The notes below the pieces were generated by a model. It was not told the origin of the DNA. It was given only the letters and a program-made list of their open reading frames with translations, and searched no databases. Position numbers and translations under genes: made by a program. Of a stretch of DNA of 64,000 bases, positions 50,370-61,383 are shown piece after piece (the first letter of the stretch is position 1; the number at the start of each line of letters is the position of its first letter). The DNA comes from Oikopleura dioica (lineage: Eukaryota > Chordata > Appendicularia > Copelata > Oikopleuridae), in the NCBI GenBank assembly GCA_907165135.1, contig OU015567.1:6701001-6765000 (forward strand). Reading direction: 5' to 3'.

Positions 50370-50970
50370 GACGATTTTCAATAAGGATTTCTGAGTGAAA
50401 TCCTGACCCCCCTTATTTATTAGCTCATCTGAAAGAGCGTAAAAAGTTACCCGAGAAGAGCCCTCAAAATCTTGATTTTTTGTTGAAGATGACGTCACAG
50501 CACGTGATTGAAGTTCCAAAGTACCGGATTTCTCCTACGCCCGCATTTCAAGTCCTCTTAGCTACCCGGGCGTATGATAGCTGAAAATGATCGTCTCGTT
50601 GAGCTCTAGGTCAGCATCGTGTTTTCATCCCTTGTCAACCTTTCGTTCTTAAAATCAATGTTTTAAGCAAACAGGTGATTTCAAAAGGGTTGAAAAATGA
50701 ATGGAATGTGATGAAAACTAGATGCTGACCTAGAGCTCAACGAGACGATCATTTTCAGCTATCACACGCCCGGGTAGCTAAGAGGACTTGGAAATGCGGG
50801 CGTAGGAGAAATCCGGTACTATGGAACTTCAATCACGTGCTGTGACGTCATCTTTAACAAAAAATCAAGATTTTGAGGGCTCTTCTCGGGTAACTTTTTA
50901 CGCTCTTTCAGATGAGCAAATAAATAAGGTGGGTCAGGATTTAACTCAGAAATCCTTACTGAAAATCGTC
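50370..50970. mobile_element. 601-bp foldback element
   Basis: The arms (about 50370-50640 and 50700-50970) are reverse complements with few differences; the left starts GACGATTTTCAATAAGGATT. Both arms hold the same short frame starting MELQSRAVTSS, which is why an identical 60-residue frame appears on opposite strands. The element includes TGACGTCATC and CACGTG motifs. It lies upstream of the acetyltransferase start. Confidence 0.75.
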
Positions 50971-51120
50971 TTTATCGACGAAAAGCTCGAAGCCGCGAGC
51001 GGCTTCTCGAGTACTTTTCATCAGAAAAGTTTGTAGACGCTCTGTAGAATTGTTTCTAGACACAGTCTATTTACCGTCTCAAAAGGGGAGCTAGGATTGT
51101 TGATTTCTCATTTTTTATAA

Positions 51121-54100
51121 ATGCCTTTCGTAAATAAGAGCCGAAAAATAAACTACCGGAGATTGATTGAACACGGCTCCAGCTCATCATCGGAATCGGA
51201 GGCAGAAGAAAACAAGCCGCAGGAAAATGTTATTCTCGACAGTGATACACTCTCAGCGCGACGAGGGCAAAAGCAAACCAAGCGGCTCACTCGATCCAGG
51301 GTTAAAAACTCGCCAAGAGCCAAGAGTCGCTCAAACGGGCTCAAAAACGAACCCAGCTCCTCCAGCTCAAGAAACCAGCCAAAGAATCACGCGAAGAGTT
51401 CTTCAGACGACGAAGGTACTTGCTCATAGACATTCCTCAAGATTGTCAACAGGGTGTAACATTTCAGACCGAAGATTGTCGATTATAAAACCTGCAAGTA
51501 TGCGGATTTTGCTATCTGCAATCTTCCGCCTCAAATGTTTAACTGAGTTGACAATCTTGGAATCATGATCGCAGATTTTAACAGCTGGTGCGTAGTTCTA
51601 GTGCCGAATAGAACCTGTCCGGTGAAAGGCTGCGACTCGAAGCTCCACATTTCTGGCAAGGGCGATAGTCACTTTCTCGTCGAAGCATGTCCACTGTATC
51701 ACAACATCGTTGGGAAAGCGGATGATCCGCAAAAGTTGCGCGAGAGGATAAATGCAGACCGCGCGCGCCTGGAGCGCTTCGACGATCCCAACGATTATAA
51801 AGGTATCATCCCACAGTCTTCTGGAGACTTTTTGGATCATCCCTTCTTTTTCAGAATTTCTGCACAAGAGAAGGCGCAACGGGCGTGTTCTCGATCGCAA
51901 GCTCGCGCCGCCGGCGAAGAAGCCAAATAGCAGTAGCTCTGTTCCTGAAATCGGCCGTGAGCCGCAACTCAATCGCCTCGGCTGCTCGCAATTCGATTTG
52001 AATCTCTTCCGAGAGGCTCAAGCCAAAGCGGCGGAGAAAGAAGAAGTCGACCAGCACTTGGGCGTCGGAAAACTGCAACAGATTCAGTTCGGCCGGCACG
52101 AGTACAGAACTTGGTACCAAGCGCCCTATCCGTCCAAGTTTCATAATTGCTCGAAGCTCTTTATCTGCCATTTGTGTCTCGAGGTAAGACGATTCGACGC
52201 GCAGATCTTGGGCGGTCTTCCAAGTTATCGCATTAACCCCTGTTCATCCCTGATCCGCTTTCTGATGTGCCCCATTTTAGCCTTTCAAATGCGACGCTAC
52301 TTTGCGGCGACACATAAGCAAATGTGAACTGCGCTCGCCCCCAGGAATCCAGCTCTACGTCGACTCGCCCAACAACGACGACAATCAAATTGCTGTTTAT
52401 GAGGTCGACGGAACTTATGCAAAAGCGTACTGTAGGAATCTTTGCTTGCTGTCGAAGCTCTTTCTCGATTCTAAGGTAAATAATTCTGCTTTTCGCTGTT
52501 CAAGGTCAATAGATTAAAATTTATTTAACTATACAAGTAAATATACAGAAAGTTCTATAATTACAGTCTTTGGAGAGGGATAATTACAGTCTGATCGTCA
52601 TTTTCCGACTTGGAAAACGCGACCTGTAGTGTTTTCTTTCGAGGTCACTTTTGTAGAGCCAAATGAAGCCAAGAAGGAGTAACGAAGTGTTCATAATCGA
52701 AAGCACAAAATACGTCTGAATACATATTTACTATTCTTCTTCAGTTGATTGAATTCATTCAAGGCTCTTTTCAAAAGGTTTTGAACATCGCTCTTATGAA
52801 TATTAAAAGTCCGCTAATCCTGTTCACCCGTTCAGTCGGGAAGGATTTCAACTCTTTTGAAAAGAGTTTTTTAATTTCTTATTGAGGGGGATTAAAAGAT
52901 TAAGAATTAGGAAGTCTTACATTTCGCGAGAGTTTGGCAAGTATGGGATGGACTTCGGAGAACTTTGTGTAGACAATCCAACTCATGACAGTTGCGGGAA
53001 CTGTAATTATTAACAGGCAAATTGGCGGGCGCAAGAATGGATTGATAAAACCTGGAAGGTTTGGGTTAGGAGGGGCGCTCTTTTGGAGATGAAAGATTAC
53101 CGTTTTCAATTGGTCTTACAGAGCTGTTGTGGTCTTGGACAAATCTTCGGATTCTGTCTCTTTGGCTTCGCCGCGATCTCTAGAAATTTGTCTTTCGAAC
53201 CGTATTTTGTACAGTGACTTGTTTGGCAAGTTTTTCTTTTTGACAAGTGTAGCCATCAGAATCACTCATTTGATTCTTTTTAAAAGCGAAAAAACTAAAT
53301 TACCCTATTTTGATGATGATGGGAATGATCTGTTCTGCCTGAAGCCGCTCCATTCGCCCCTAAAACACATTTTTAATTCGCGTCTCTTGAATTTTGAAAC
53401 TGTTATTTCTCAGTTAATGGCCTCTGTTCAATTATGAACGGTTCTTATTTCTCTTAGTGGTACTTCTTTCCTCCTCTTTTTTGCTTATCTTACGTGGTAG
53501 ACCGAACATCTTCGCGCCTTTGCTCCGGTTTTAAGTTGAATATTTCATTCGATCTCGCGAAATAAATAAAAATGCTTAGGGGACAGAATAAACTAACAGC
53601 GTAAGCCGCGGGTCTCTTCTAATGGAGCCTCCATTCACTCGAAAGCAGTTTAGTAAGAATTAAATATACTAAATAGCTTTTCTGGTAAATTGTCGAACTG
53701 GCGGCTACTAAGTTTAACAGACTCTGTTAAATTTATATTGTATCCGCTTAGACTGGAATAGAAAGTTTAATCTGCTCGATTGAGCAGTTTAAACAAGCGC
53801 GGATTGAATCTACGAGTCTACTGTATATGTATAATATATAGTCTTGCTTCTATAGGGTATAGTTGTTCATATGATAATAATTAATTTAATGATTAATAAT
53901 TTCAAATTTCTATCAAGGATTTCTCCCAAATCGACTTTTTAGTTGTTACCTATTGGATAAGAAAATCTCATAATACATTCAGCTAAATATGCTTCAAATT
54001 TATCCTCAGAAAACGGATAATTATCGCATAATCATAACAGCGACTGAATGTTTTAATATATCCAATAAATTCGTTTCTTTTTCTTACCCTGATTTGTCAT

Positions 54101-56688
54101 CAATTTATCTATCTCTCTGTCTCTTTTTGTTTGATATTTGTATATGTTAGTGGAAATCCTTAGCGTTTATAAAAAGTGAGTTCCATCTGTTGTGGAGTAA
54201 GCGAGCGGGAAAAAATGGAGTCAGTTACTTTATTAGCCATGGTATGCATACCAAGCAGTCATTAGTTCATCTCTTTTTTCGCAAGGTTTTTATACACAAA
54301 TGGCTTTGTATAAATGTCTCTGTATCTATTTTTGTGTTTGTCAAATGAACTTGCTTCGGTTTTCGTACTTTTCAGGCCTTTAGCAAAGGCAGCAGGCATT
54401 GATTTTGGCGTGTTTCTATTCGACATTTTTTATATTCAGATATAGAATAGATAGAAACGAATGAGTAATTGGAAGTAGCATAAGATTTATAAAGCAAAAG
54501 GCGATTACGGATTAAAAAGGCAAATGAAAGATCTGTCGAATCGATAAATTATTATCAGATATTGATATTAACTGACGATTTGGATCACGTGAAGTTCCAT
54601 AGGGAAATTCTAGCGTCTTTCAAGTGCGACTGAGGGACTTTTGTTTTTCTCCTTGTTTTTACCTCTTATGCCGATTTTCATTGCGTTTGACATTTTTTAC
54701 CAGATTTGCTGATGTAGAATAAAACTCGCCAATTACCAACGATTATGAAGCAAAAGGCGATTAAGCTTTAAAAAGACAGATAAAAGCCTGTCGAATTGAT
54801 AATTGACTGGCAGGTTCTGACGCATAATCCGGTCATGTGCAGTTATCCAAATCTGTTATTTTCGGGTAATAAATGGACAGGAGGAAATAGACAAACGCCT
54901 AAATGAAATCCTAAATTATCGGATGAGCATTCTGTCAGACTGAGCTGAAACGGGTCTTAGACGCTCTGTTTTTTCTGGATTTTTTCGTTTAATTAGGTCG
55001 GTTAATTGATTTCAATGTACCTAGACTGGTTAGTGTAGTGACGATTTTCTTCATATGCTTCTAGACTAGTATAATCTAATCTCTTTTCTCAGACAATGTT
55101 CTACGATGTGGAGCCATTCTGGTTCTACATTCTGATCGAGCGCAAACGCGGAGATGTATTCACCACCGTCGGTTACTTCTCAAAAGAAAAGAACCCCGCA
55201 ATCGACTACAATCTTTCTTGCATCATGGTTCTCCCGGCTTACATGGGCAAAGGCTACGGCAAATTTCGTAAGTTCAAGTTTTTTTCATTCAACATGTCAA
55301 TGTCGATTTACGTCTGATTCTTTCAGTAATTGATCTGTCGTATGCACTGAGCCGACAAGACGGGATCCTTGGTTCTCCGGAACGACCGCTGTCGGATTTG
55401 GGCTTGATTAGCTACCGTAGTTATTGGAAAGACGTCATTGTGAGATACATACTGACATTACAGGATGATCAGAAGTTCTCCATCCGGGAGCTGTCTCTCC
55501 AGTCCGGTATTTTGCAAAACGACTTGGTTTCTACGCTACAATACATGCAGGTTAGTCGAATACTTCTTGGTAACCTGTGTAGAAACCTGAGTCAGGGTCT
55601 TGAAATATTGTGGTTTTCCATTTTAAGAGCGCCCACTTTAAGAGCGTTTTTGCCTATATTTTGAAAATGTTGTCATCTGCCAAAATTCCAGTTTAAGAGC
55701 GTTTTTGAAGATTTCTATTAAAAATCAAAATTTTTAGACTTACAGTGAATCACTTATTAAAAAATTTTGTAATCTTTGACTGCTTTTCTGGCCATTTTGA
55801 GGTCGAAGGCTTCGCAGTGTCTCTATCTCTTGAACTTGAGGTTCCTCTTCAATCTCCATCGGGGTCGCGGCTCGTGTTTCATCGATTTAAAGCGCCTGAA
55901 AATGCTCGACCAGCTCTTCCTCGTCTTCTTTCTCCAGCACACTTTCCAAAACATCCAAGTCCTCAAAATCTTCAACAGCTCCTTCGAATTCTTCCTCCTT
56001 GATCAGCCCAGTATTGATCCAAGAGCGCTAGAAGATTGCTGGATTCATGTTCATGAAGATTTCGTTCGCTTTGTTCACTAGATCTTCTTCCTTGATGTTC
56101 AGATGATCATGATCGACGATGGATCGTTAAGAAAACATCGGATCTTTTTTGTTATTGCAGAACACAAGGTTGTCACAAAAGATTAAAAATCCCACTGTCA
56201 TCCTACAGTGGCATGCGCGGGTTCCGCCCTATTCGAGCGTGCACGACTCCCGCCCTATCTAGAGGAACTTTTTGTACTAGCTCTATCTGGAAATGGAAAA
56301 ATCGTGCAGCGTTGCCGCCCTGTTTTCCAGAACTTGGATAGGGCGGAACCCACGCACGCCATTGTACCTTGATTGAAAAATTTTCAATCTAAGAGCGATT
56401 TGAGCGAGGCCTGTCATCCAAAAACGCTCTTAAAATGGAAAACCACGGTATATACCGACACCCCTGACTCAGGCTTGTACACAGTTTCCCAAATGAGCAA
56501 AGAGCCAAAATTGTCTTCAGAACATCAAATACTGGCGAGGAAAGCACATCATTCTCTTCTCCCCTTCGAGCAAAGAGCAGTGGAAATCGCGCCTTTCCCG
56601 GCAGGGACTGCGCTGCAAGCCCGAAATGATCACCCGCAACGGTCCGAACACTCCCGCCACTGCACCTCCCTCTTCTTCTACGTCCTAA
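51121..56688 (+). CDS. KAT7: KAT7/HBO1-like MYST histone acetyltransferase
   Basis: Acetylates histone H3/H4 in ING-BRPF/JADE complexes. The N-terminus is Ser/Glu-rich. A C2HC finger typical of KAT6/KAT7 follows (RTCPVKGCDSKL ... CPLYHNI). Then come QFDLNLFREAQAKA, FGRHEYRTWYQAPYP, the MYST zinc finger (FICHLCLE / PFKCDATLRRHISKC), FEVDG-like YEVDGTYAKAYCRNLC, YDVEPFWFYI, the active-site region NLSCIMVLPAYMGKGYG (acetyl-CoA loop), SPERPLSDLGLISYRSYW and the final KYWRGKHIIL. Confident borders are exons 55093-55267, 55327-55550 and 56521-56688. The intron 52476-55092 (2.6 kb) holds an antisense gene, and 55551-56520 is almost filled by a mobile element. The C2HC finger plus domain order favours KAT7 over KAT5/KAT8. 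Confidence 0.9.
52584..53256 (-). CDS. small two-helix membrane protein nested in the KAT7 intron
   Basis: Three exons on the opposite strand join in frame with GT-AG borders: 53121-53256 (ATG at 53254-53256; the last codon is split at 53120), 52921-53077 and 52584-52715, with introns of 42 and 205 nt. The product is about 140 residues: a basic/acidic N-terminus (MATLVKKKNLPNKSLYKIRF), a Pro-rich NPFLRPP, a hydrophobic helix (ICLLIITVPATVMSWIVY), a short linker, a second helix (VLSIMNTSLLLLGFIWLY) and a basic tail (RKHYRSRFPSRK). Both termini would face the same side. I do not recognise the family. Clean splicing and coding composition support a real gene. Confidence 0.6.
53257..55092. other. 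rest of the large KAT7 intron
   Basis: AT-rich. The part next to 53256 should hold the promoter of the nested antisense gene. No other coding signal. A pair of similar segments (around 54465-54560 and 54735-54800, sharing AAGCAAAAGGCGATTA and GCCGATTT-like pieces) may be an old duplication. Confidence 0.35.
55740..56124 (-). pseudogene. antisense coding-like frame with two stop codons inside the intronic element
   Basis: One minus-strand frame reads NIKEEDLVNKANEIFMNMNP, a TAG, then SWINTGLIKEEEFEGAVEDF, EDLDVLESVLEKEDEEELVE, a TAA, then TPMEIEEEPQVQEIETLRSL. All three blocks share the same phase, are strongly acidic, and have coding-like codons, so they look like one former coding region broken by two stops. 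It sits inside the foldback, so it may be a captured gene fragment. Family unknown. Confidence 0.4.
56204..56366. mobile_element. 163-bp MITE nested in the intronic element
   Basis: Terminal inverted repeats TACAGTGGCATGCGCGGG and, inverted, TACAATGGCGTGCGTGGG, both running on into TTCCGCCCTAT. No coding capacity. Confidence 0.7.
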
Positions 56689-56991
56689 TCAGCTACAATC
56701 TCCCTCCTCATCAATTTTAAACTATTAACTGTCTAAACACACACACCGCTTTCTGAGACTATCTGTATCGTCTTGCGCCGTTCAAACTGCCCCCTTCAAT
56801 ATATCTTCTAAAAATAATCGCTTTCCGTTTCAAAAACTTCGAAAATTCAAAATGACTAGTTATTATTTCTTCTTTTCTTTTGGAAAGGGAAGTTTTCCTG
56901 AAAAATGAAGCAGATGATTTTCCAACAATGAGATTTTCCCGCAATACGAATTTCCTGCAACTTGATTTTCCCGAAAGTGGATTTTACGGCG

Positions 56992-57748
56992 TTAAGGGAC
57001 CCCGCCGACCGAGCTCCCGCGCGCTTCTCGCTCTTTTTCACTCTCACTCTTCAGCTGGTTTAATTTTTCGATTATCGTGATTTTTGTACACGAACTAATC
57101 TTTTATGCTCTTTCATCTCCATTTCTTAAAATTTTCATAGCTTATTGCAACGCTGAGTTAGGGCGAAAACATCGGCGCTCGATTTCAAGTGTACATAAGT
57201 ACTCGAATTATTCGGATTGACACTTCGAGACTACCCTCATTGAAAAGCCCGTGCCTTCTTGCATAAGGCTTACTTATTGAGATTTTATTATAATTTATGC
57301 AGCTCTCGTAATCGAGCGGTAAATAAAGGTTGTTCTGACCAGCGCAGCGGGAATCCCGCGCCAACAGTGTAAACTGCCCGTGTTTCACGCCGAGCGCTCC
57401 AGGTAACCCGCATTAATCCCACGATAATCGGATAAGTAAACTCTTCCGGGAAATCTCAATAAGTAGGCCTTATGCAAGAAGGCACGGGCTTTTCAATGAG
57501 GGCAGTCTCGAAGTGTCAATCCGAATAATTCGAGTACTTATGTACACTTGAAATCGAGCGCCGATGTTTTCGCCCTAACTCAGCGTAGCAATAAGCTATG
57601 AAAATTTTAAGAAATGGAGATGAAAGAGCATAAAAAGATTAGTTCGTGTACAAAAAATCACGATAATCGAAAAAATTAAACCAGCTGAAGAGTGAGAGTG
57701 AAAAAGAGCGAGAAGCGCGCGCGGAGCTCGGTCGGCGGGGTCCCTTAA
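56992..57748. mobile_element. 757-bp TTAA-ended foldback element
   Basis: Starts TTAAGGGACCCCGCCGACCG and ends in its inverse. Arms of about 295 bp (56992-57290 and 57452-57748) are almost identical; the loop is about 160 bp. TTAA at both ends suggests piggyBac-type mobilisation. No transposase. Confidence 0.8.
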
Positions 57749-58150
57749 GGGGGTAGAAACAGCTTTTTCCGAAAAGGGCGATTTTTCACCGGCGCTACAG
57801 ACAAGAGAATCTTACATTTTCAAATTTTCTCTTCAGGTTTAGATAGATACATCTTAGATCTAAGAACATCTCTCTCGAAATTTGTTTTAGTCATCGAATT
57901 TTTGAGTAAGCGGGCTCAGAAGCAGCTCATCTCTCCGAAATTCTCGATTTTCGCAAATTTTTAAACACGTATATCTCAAGTCCCCTGATAGTTAAACAAA
58001 TTTCATTCACATTTTTGTGAAGCTCAATCCTTTTTCTAGGAACATTTATGAGGAAATTTCGTGAACATAAATTAATCTTTAAGAAGACATAATATGTTTT
58101 CTTCTATATAGCTGCATTCCAAGATCGAGAAAGCTGTTTCTACCCCTTAA
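57745..58150. mobile_element. 406-bp TTAA-ended MITE
   Basis: Starts TTAAGGGGGTAGAAACAGCT and ends in the inverse (AGCTGTTTCTACCCCTTAA). It shares its left TTAA (57745-57748) with the right end of the preceding element, so one inserted into the target site of the other. The interior is AT-rich without frames. Confidence 0.8.
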
Positions 58151-58559
58151 CGTGAAAATCTTATTGCAGGAAAATCGTTTTTCCGGAAAATCCTCTTTTC
58201 CTTTCTTGAAGGGAAGAAAATAGATCCCACTGGTCATTTTGGAAATGAGAATCTATCGTTTTGTCAGAGAAATGAGCAAATATTTGGTGTTGAGCGCAAA
58301 TGTAGCTAAAAATTGAATTCTGAGAGTTGCCTATTTAGAAAATTAGAGAAAGTAAGAATGAGTGAGAATTGTTTACTTGGAGCGGAGGAGTTGTTCTCCA
58401 TGGCCGATTTCCAAGAGACGGGAGATACGGGGCAACTTCTAGCGCCCGACCTGACAAAAAGGGATAAGAATAAATAATCGTAATAACGATGAGTAGTTGT
58501 TGATTTTTATGGCGCTTAAAAAGGGAAAATATGGAGAGTAAAGCCTTATCCACGCATAG

Positions 58560-59228
58560 ATTTGTCTCAGTATTGGTACAGAGAAGATACGCAGGACGCA
58601 TTGATCAGAGAAATTCAACGGCTAGTAGAGTTGGGATTTGAAACTTCTAAAAATTGAAGAAATTTTTCTTTTAAAAATCTCGTGCAGAAAATGACGAGCG
58701 CGCTAGAATCGATTTTCTGCAGAATGGAGAAGATCGCCCCAGACTTGATGAAAAATGCAGCTTGCTAGAGTTCGATAGGCGTTTTCAAGTGTACGACAAC
58801 TTCTACTTCTACGATCTGAACTTTCCGCTCGCCGACGAAGTCAAAAAGTTAGAAAAGAAGAGCTTTGACGTGATTTTGACAGATCCACCTTTTTGGCTGG
58901 AAGAATACTTGAATAAGTTATTCGAGACGGTGGATTATTTGGCAAAGGATGAGGCGAAAGTGCTGGTTTGTGCGGGGCCGCCGATGATTTCTTTTATGGA
59001 AGAAACGAAGGGTTTTACAACTTGCCCGTATAGCTAGGGATAGAAACAATGAAATAGTTTGCTCATTAGTGGCCTTTTCTCCTATCCTCTTCCTACAGAC
59101 CGACGTACGAGAGGCGCCTTTCAAAATATCCATCAAATCAGAGCCGCTGCTACGTTAATTATCCTCTTGAATGTTCGAGTGTTTTAGCCTCTGATAATTG
59201 TAGGGACGAAATCCTTTTTGACGAGTAA
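58560..59228 (+). CDS. EEF1AKMT1: EEF1AKMT1-like protein lysine methyltransferase (formerly N6AMT2), 5' end unresolved
   Basis: In mammals this enzyme methylates Lys79 of eEF1A using S-adenosylmethionine. The first supported exon reads DLSQYWYREDTQDALIREI (cf. LSQFWYSQET). After an intron come LLEFDRRFQVYDNFYFYDLN, SFDVILTDPPFWLEEYLNKL (the DPPF/Y catalytic loop) and KVLVCAGPPM. The last exon has RCYVNYPLECSSV before the stop at 59226-59228. Each block matches the family in order. The N-terminal exon is uncertain; candidate ATGs lie at 58358 and 58509. The caspase gene starts 32 bp further on the same strand, an operon-type gap. Confidence 0.8.
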
Positions 59229-59260
59229 CGAAAATAGCGCTTGAAAATGTCGAATTTAGA

Positions 59261-59971
59261 ATGGAGAGGCTCTATCGGACAAATGGGAGAAAGTGCTTTA
59301 TTGGAATTTTCCCCAAAGATTTTTCAAGCGTTAGTGGAACTGGAGGACGACTAGAGAATTTGTTCAATAATAAGGATGATGTAAGATGTCTTTTTGAATG
59401 AAAAAGGAGACGTGTTTTTAAGGAAACCTTGCGTACTTCTTTCAAGTCTCAAGGATACTACACAAAACTCTCCCAGAAGAATCAGATCAAAACTCGCCGG
59501 GTTGTCGAATTCATCGAGCAAAACGCCGCGGAGTTCGAAACAGTTGGAGACGTTTCAAGAGTTGTCGTCTACATCTGTACTCATGGCTTCTCGTCCCAAT
59601 ACGGACAACATCTGTATTTCAGCGATGGGCATATTTTGATGGACCACCTGCTACGCCCTCTTTATGATTGCCCTGGTTTGGTGAATGTTCCACTTTTGGT
59701 CATTCTGCACTCCTGCCGCAAGTACAAGGAAGATTCAAGCATTGCTGAAGCAAGTTACAGATTTGCAGAAAATCGTCAAATCTGGCAAGATCGAGTTGCC
59801 CACTCAAAAGTCGATGTCGGTTTCGTCTTTTCAGCCGACGAGAATAAATATGCGCTTACTTCTTTCAATGGAACTTCTGATTTTGCAAGCAAGCTGGTTC
59901 ACGAATTCGAGAACAACGATGATATCTTCCGCGCTACGTCTTGTTTGGGGCTTCGGCACTCCTATCGGTAG
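59261..59971 (+). CDS. caspase-like cysteine protease without long prodomain
   Basis: The ATG at 59261 begins MERLYRTNGRKCFIGIFPKD, the start of a caspase p20 fold, with no CARD or DED before it. After an intron (from 59380 to about 59425) the frame has the catalytic His (VVVYICTHGFSSQYGQ), an active-site Cys (VPLLVILHSCRKYKED, in place of the usual QACxG), and p10-like features (VDVGFVFSADENKYALTSF, SDFASKLVHEF). Length to the stop at 59971 is about 220 residues, short for a caspase. An intron 59971-59998 with a short extra exon is possible. The HSCRK change alters the Gln and Ala normally next to the Cys, so activity is uncertain. It is the downstream gene of a likely two-gene operon. Confidence 0.72.
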
Positions 59972-60409
59972 GCTTACCGCGGTGTTTTCTATTTTTCAGG
60001 CTCTTTTGAAAAATCTCCCCATACTTTCAGAACATATGCATCAAGACAAGCCTTGAAAAACTGCACTTGCAGAATTTTCGATATGAGTCATCTTACCCCC
60101 TTTTTTGGGGGATTTTTAGCAAGAAAAAAAGCACTAGTTTGATTAGAAGCGGCTTTTGAGTGCGTGCTAGATCGATTTTGATAATTTGATGCCTACCATG
60201 TGAAAGATAAGCGCAAGATGCATCGATACATATGAAATTTATTATTGCGGAGTACTTCCTTCATATGATTCTAGAGCTCCAAAGTTGACGCAAGCAGCCA
60301 GATACGAAAATCCAATATTATCAACTTCTGATATAAGCATGCTATGATGATGTTTTATAGCTCAAATTGAAGCTTATAAATTACTGAACAAAATGGAGTG
60401 GTATTTTTG

Positions 60410-61050
60410 ACCAGCCGGTTGTGCTTCCGGTTCGTCGCGGTTCATACCCGGAAATAGGTCAAAATGTAGAAATATGTATATCAAATGAATTAATTTTCAA
60501 CAGCGAATCTTTTGAACATATTCAGAAGTTCAACCGCCCGGTTATTATTGCGGTTCATGGTGGTTCATGGTGGTTCAAGCGCAGAAATGAACAAAATAGC
60601 AGCAATATGTATATCAAATTGAAACATAAATTAAGAACATTCATAAAATCATTTAATAAGCCCGAACCAACCGGTTGTTCTCCCGGTAAATGGCGGTTCC
60701 AAACGGTTCAAGCCGGTTCAAGCTAAAAACATGCTCAAAGTGGTTCAATATGGTTATCAAATGTATTCATTTACAATAGCAAAGCTTTCTAGCATATAAT
60801 GAAATTCAACCGCCCGGTTATTCTTGCGGTTCATGGTGGTTAATCGTGGTTCAAGCCCAGACATGAACAAAATAGCATCAATATGCATATCAAATTGAAT
60901 CTTGTATTAAGTACATTCGTCGAATCATTGAATAAGCCCAACCCAACCGGTAACTCTCGTGGAAAAAGAAGGTTTCTGACGGTTCAAGCCGGTTAAAGCC
61001 GAATATATGCTCAAAGTGGTTCAATATGTATATCGAATGAATGTTTATTA
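60410..61050. repeat. about 277-bp tandem duplication rich in GGTTC/CCGGTT
   Basis: Two full units and part of a third. CAACCGCCCGGTTATT occurs at 60531 and 60808, and TATATCAAAT, AACCAACCGGTT and GTTCAAGCCGGTT recur with the same spacing. The dyad AACCGGTT and related forms occur many times. No coding signal. Confidence 0.7.
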
Positions 61051-61380
61051 AAAAGCACGTAGTGTTTTGGGCCACCTTGGCGCTCGACTAAAAACAGCCA
61101 TATTTTTTGATTTTGTTTTTGTTTTCCTCAGTTAGCAATTTCACACTGCTCTCTCAACATAAAAGTATTCTTTTTCCTCTGTTCCTTTTCGTTCATATTT
61201 ACTTTATTATCCTGATGAAGTTTATCCAATAAACGAAAACGTTTGATACAAATCATATGATCTATTAACGAAGTCAACAAAAAAGATATAAAAAGCACGT
61301 ATTTTGAAACTTTAACGAGATCCGGACGCGTGGTAAAACACTGAATATGTGCAAACCGCCCGGTTTTAATCGATTTTGTC
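61051..61380. other. unique spacer before the satellite
   Basis: About 330 bp of AT-rich unique sequence. No feature recognised. Confidence 0.4.
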
Positions 61381-61383
61381 TCT

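Larger units (their letters stand above)
55566..56493. mobile_element. composite foldback, CTGAGTCAGGG family, filling a KAT7 intron
   Basis: Left end CTTGGTAACCTGTGTAGAAA then CCTGAGTCAGGG; right end is the inverse (CCCTGACTCAGGCTTGTACA...). Next inward both arms carry TGGTTTTCCATTTTAAGAGC inverted, then further AAGAGCG repeats. Only 15 nt of intron remain on the left and 27 nt on the right. The interior holds an antisense broken frame and a second MITE. Confidence 0.7.
56826..58245. repeat. older foldback split by two TTAA elements
   Basis: The flanks of the TTAA elements are themselves inverted: 56826-56991 (with TTCAAAATGACTAGT and GATTTTCCAACAATGAGATT) pairs with 58151-58245 (AATCTTATTGCAGGAAAATC, ACTGGTCATTTTGG). 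Removal of the inner elements would leave a single TTAA at the centre. Confidence 0.55.
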
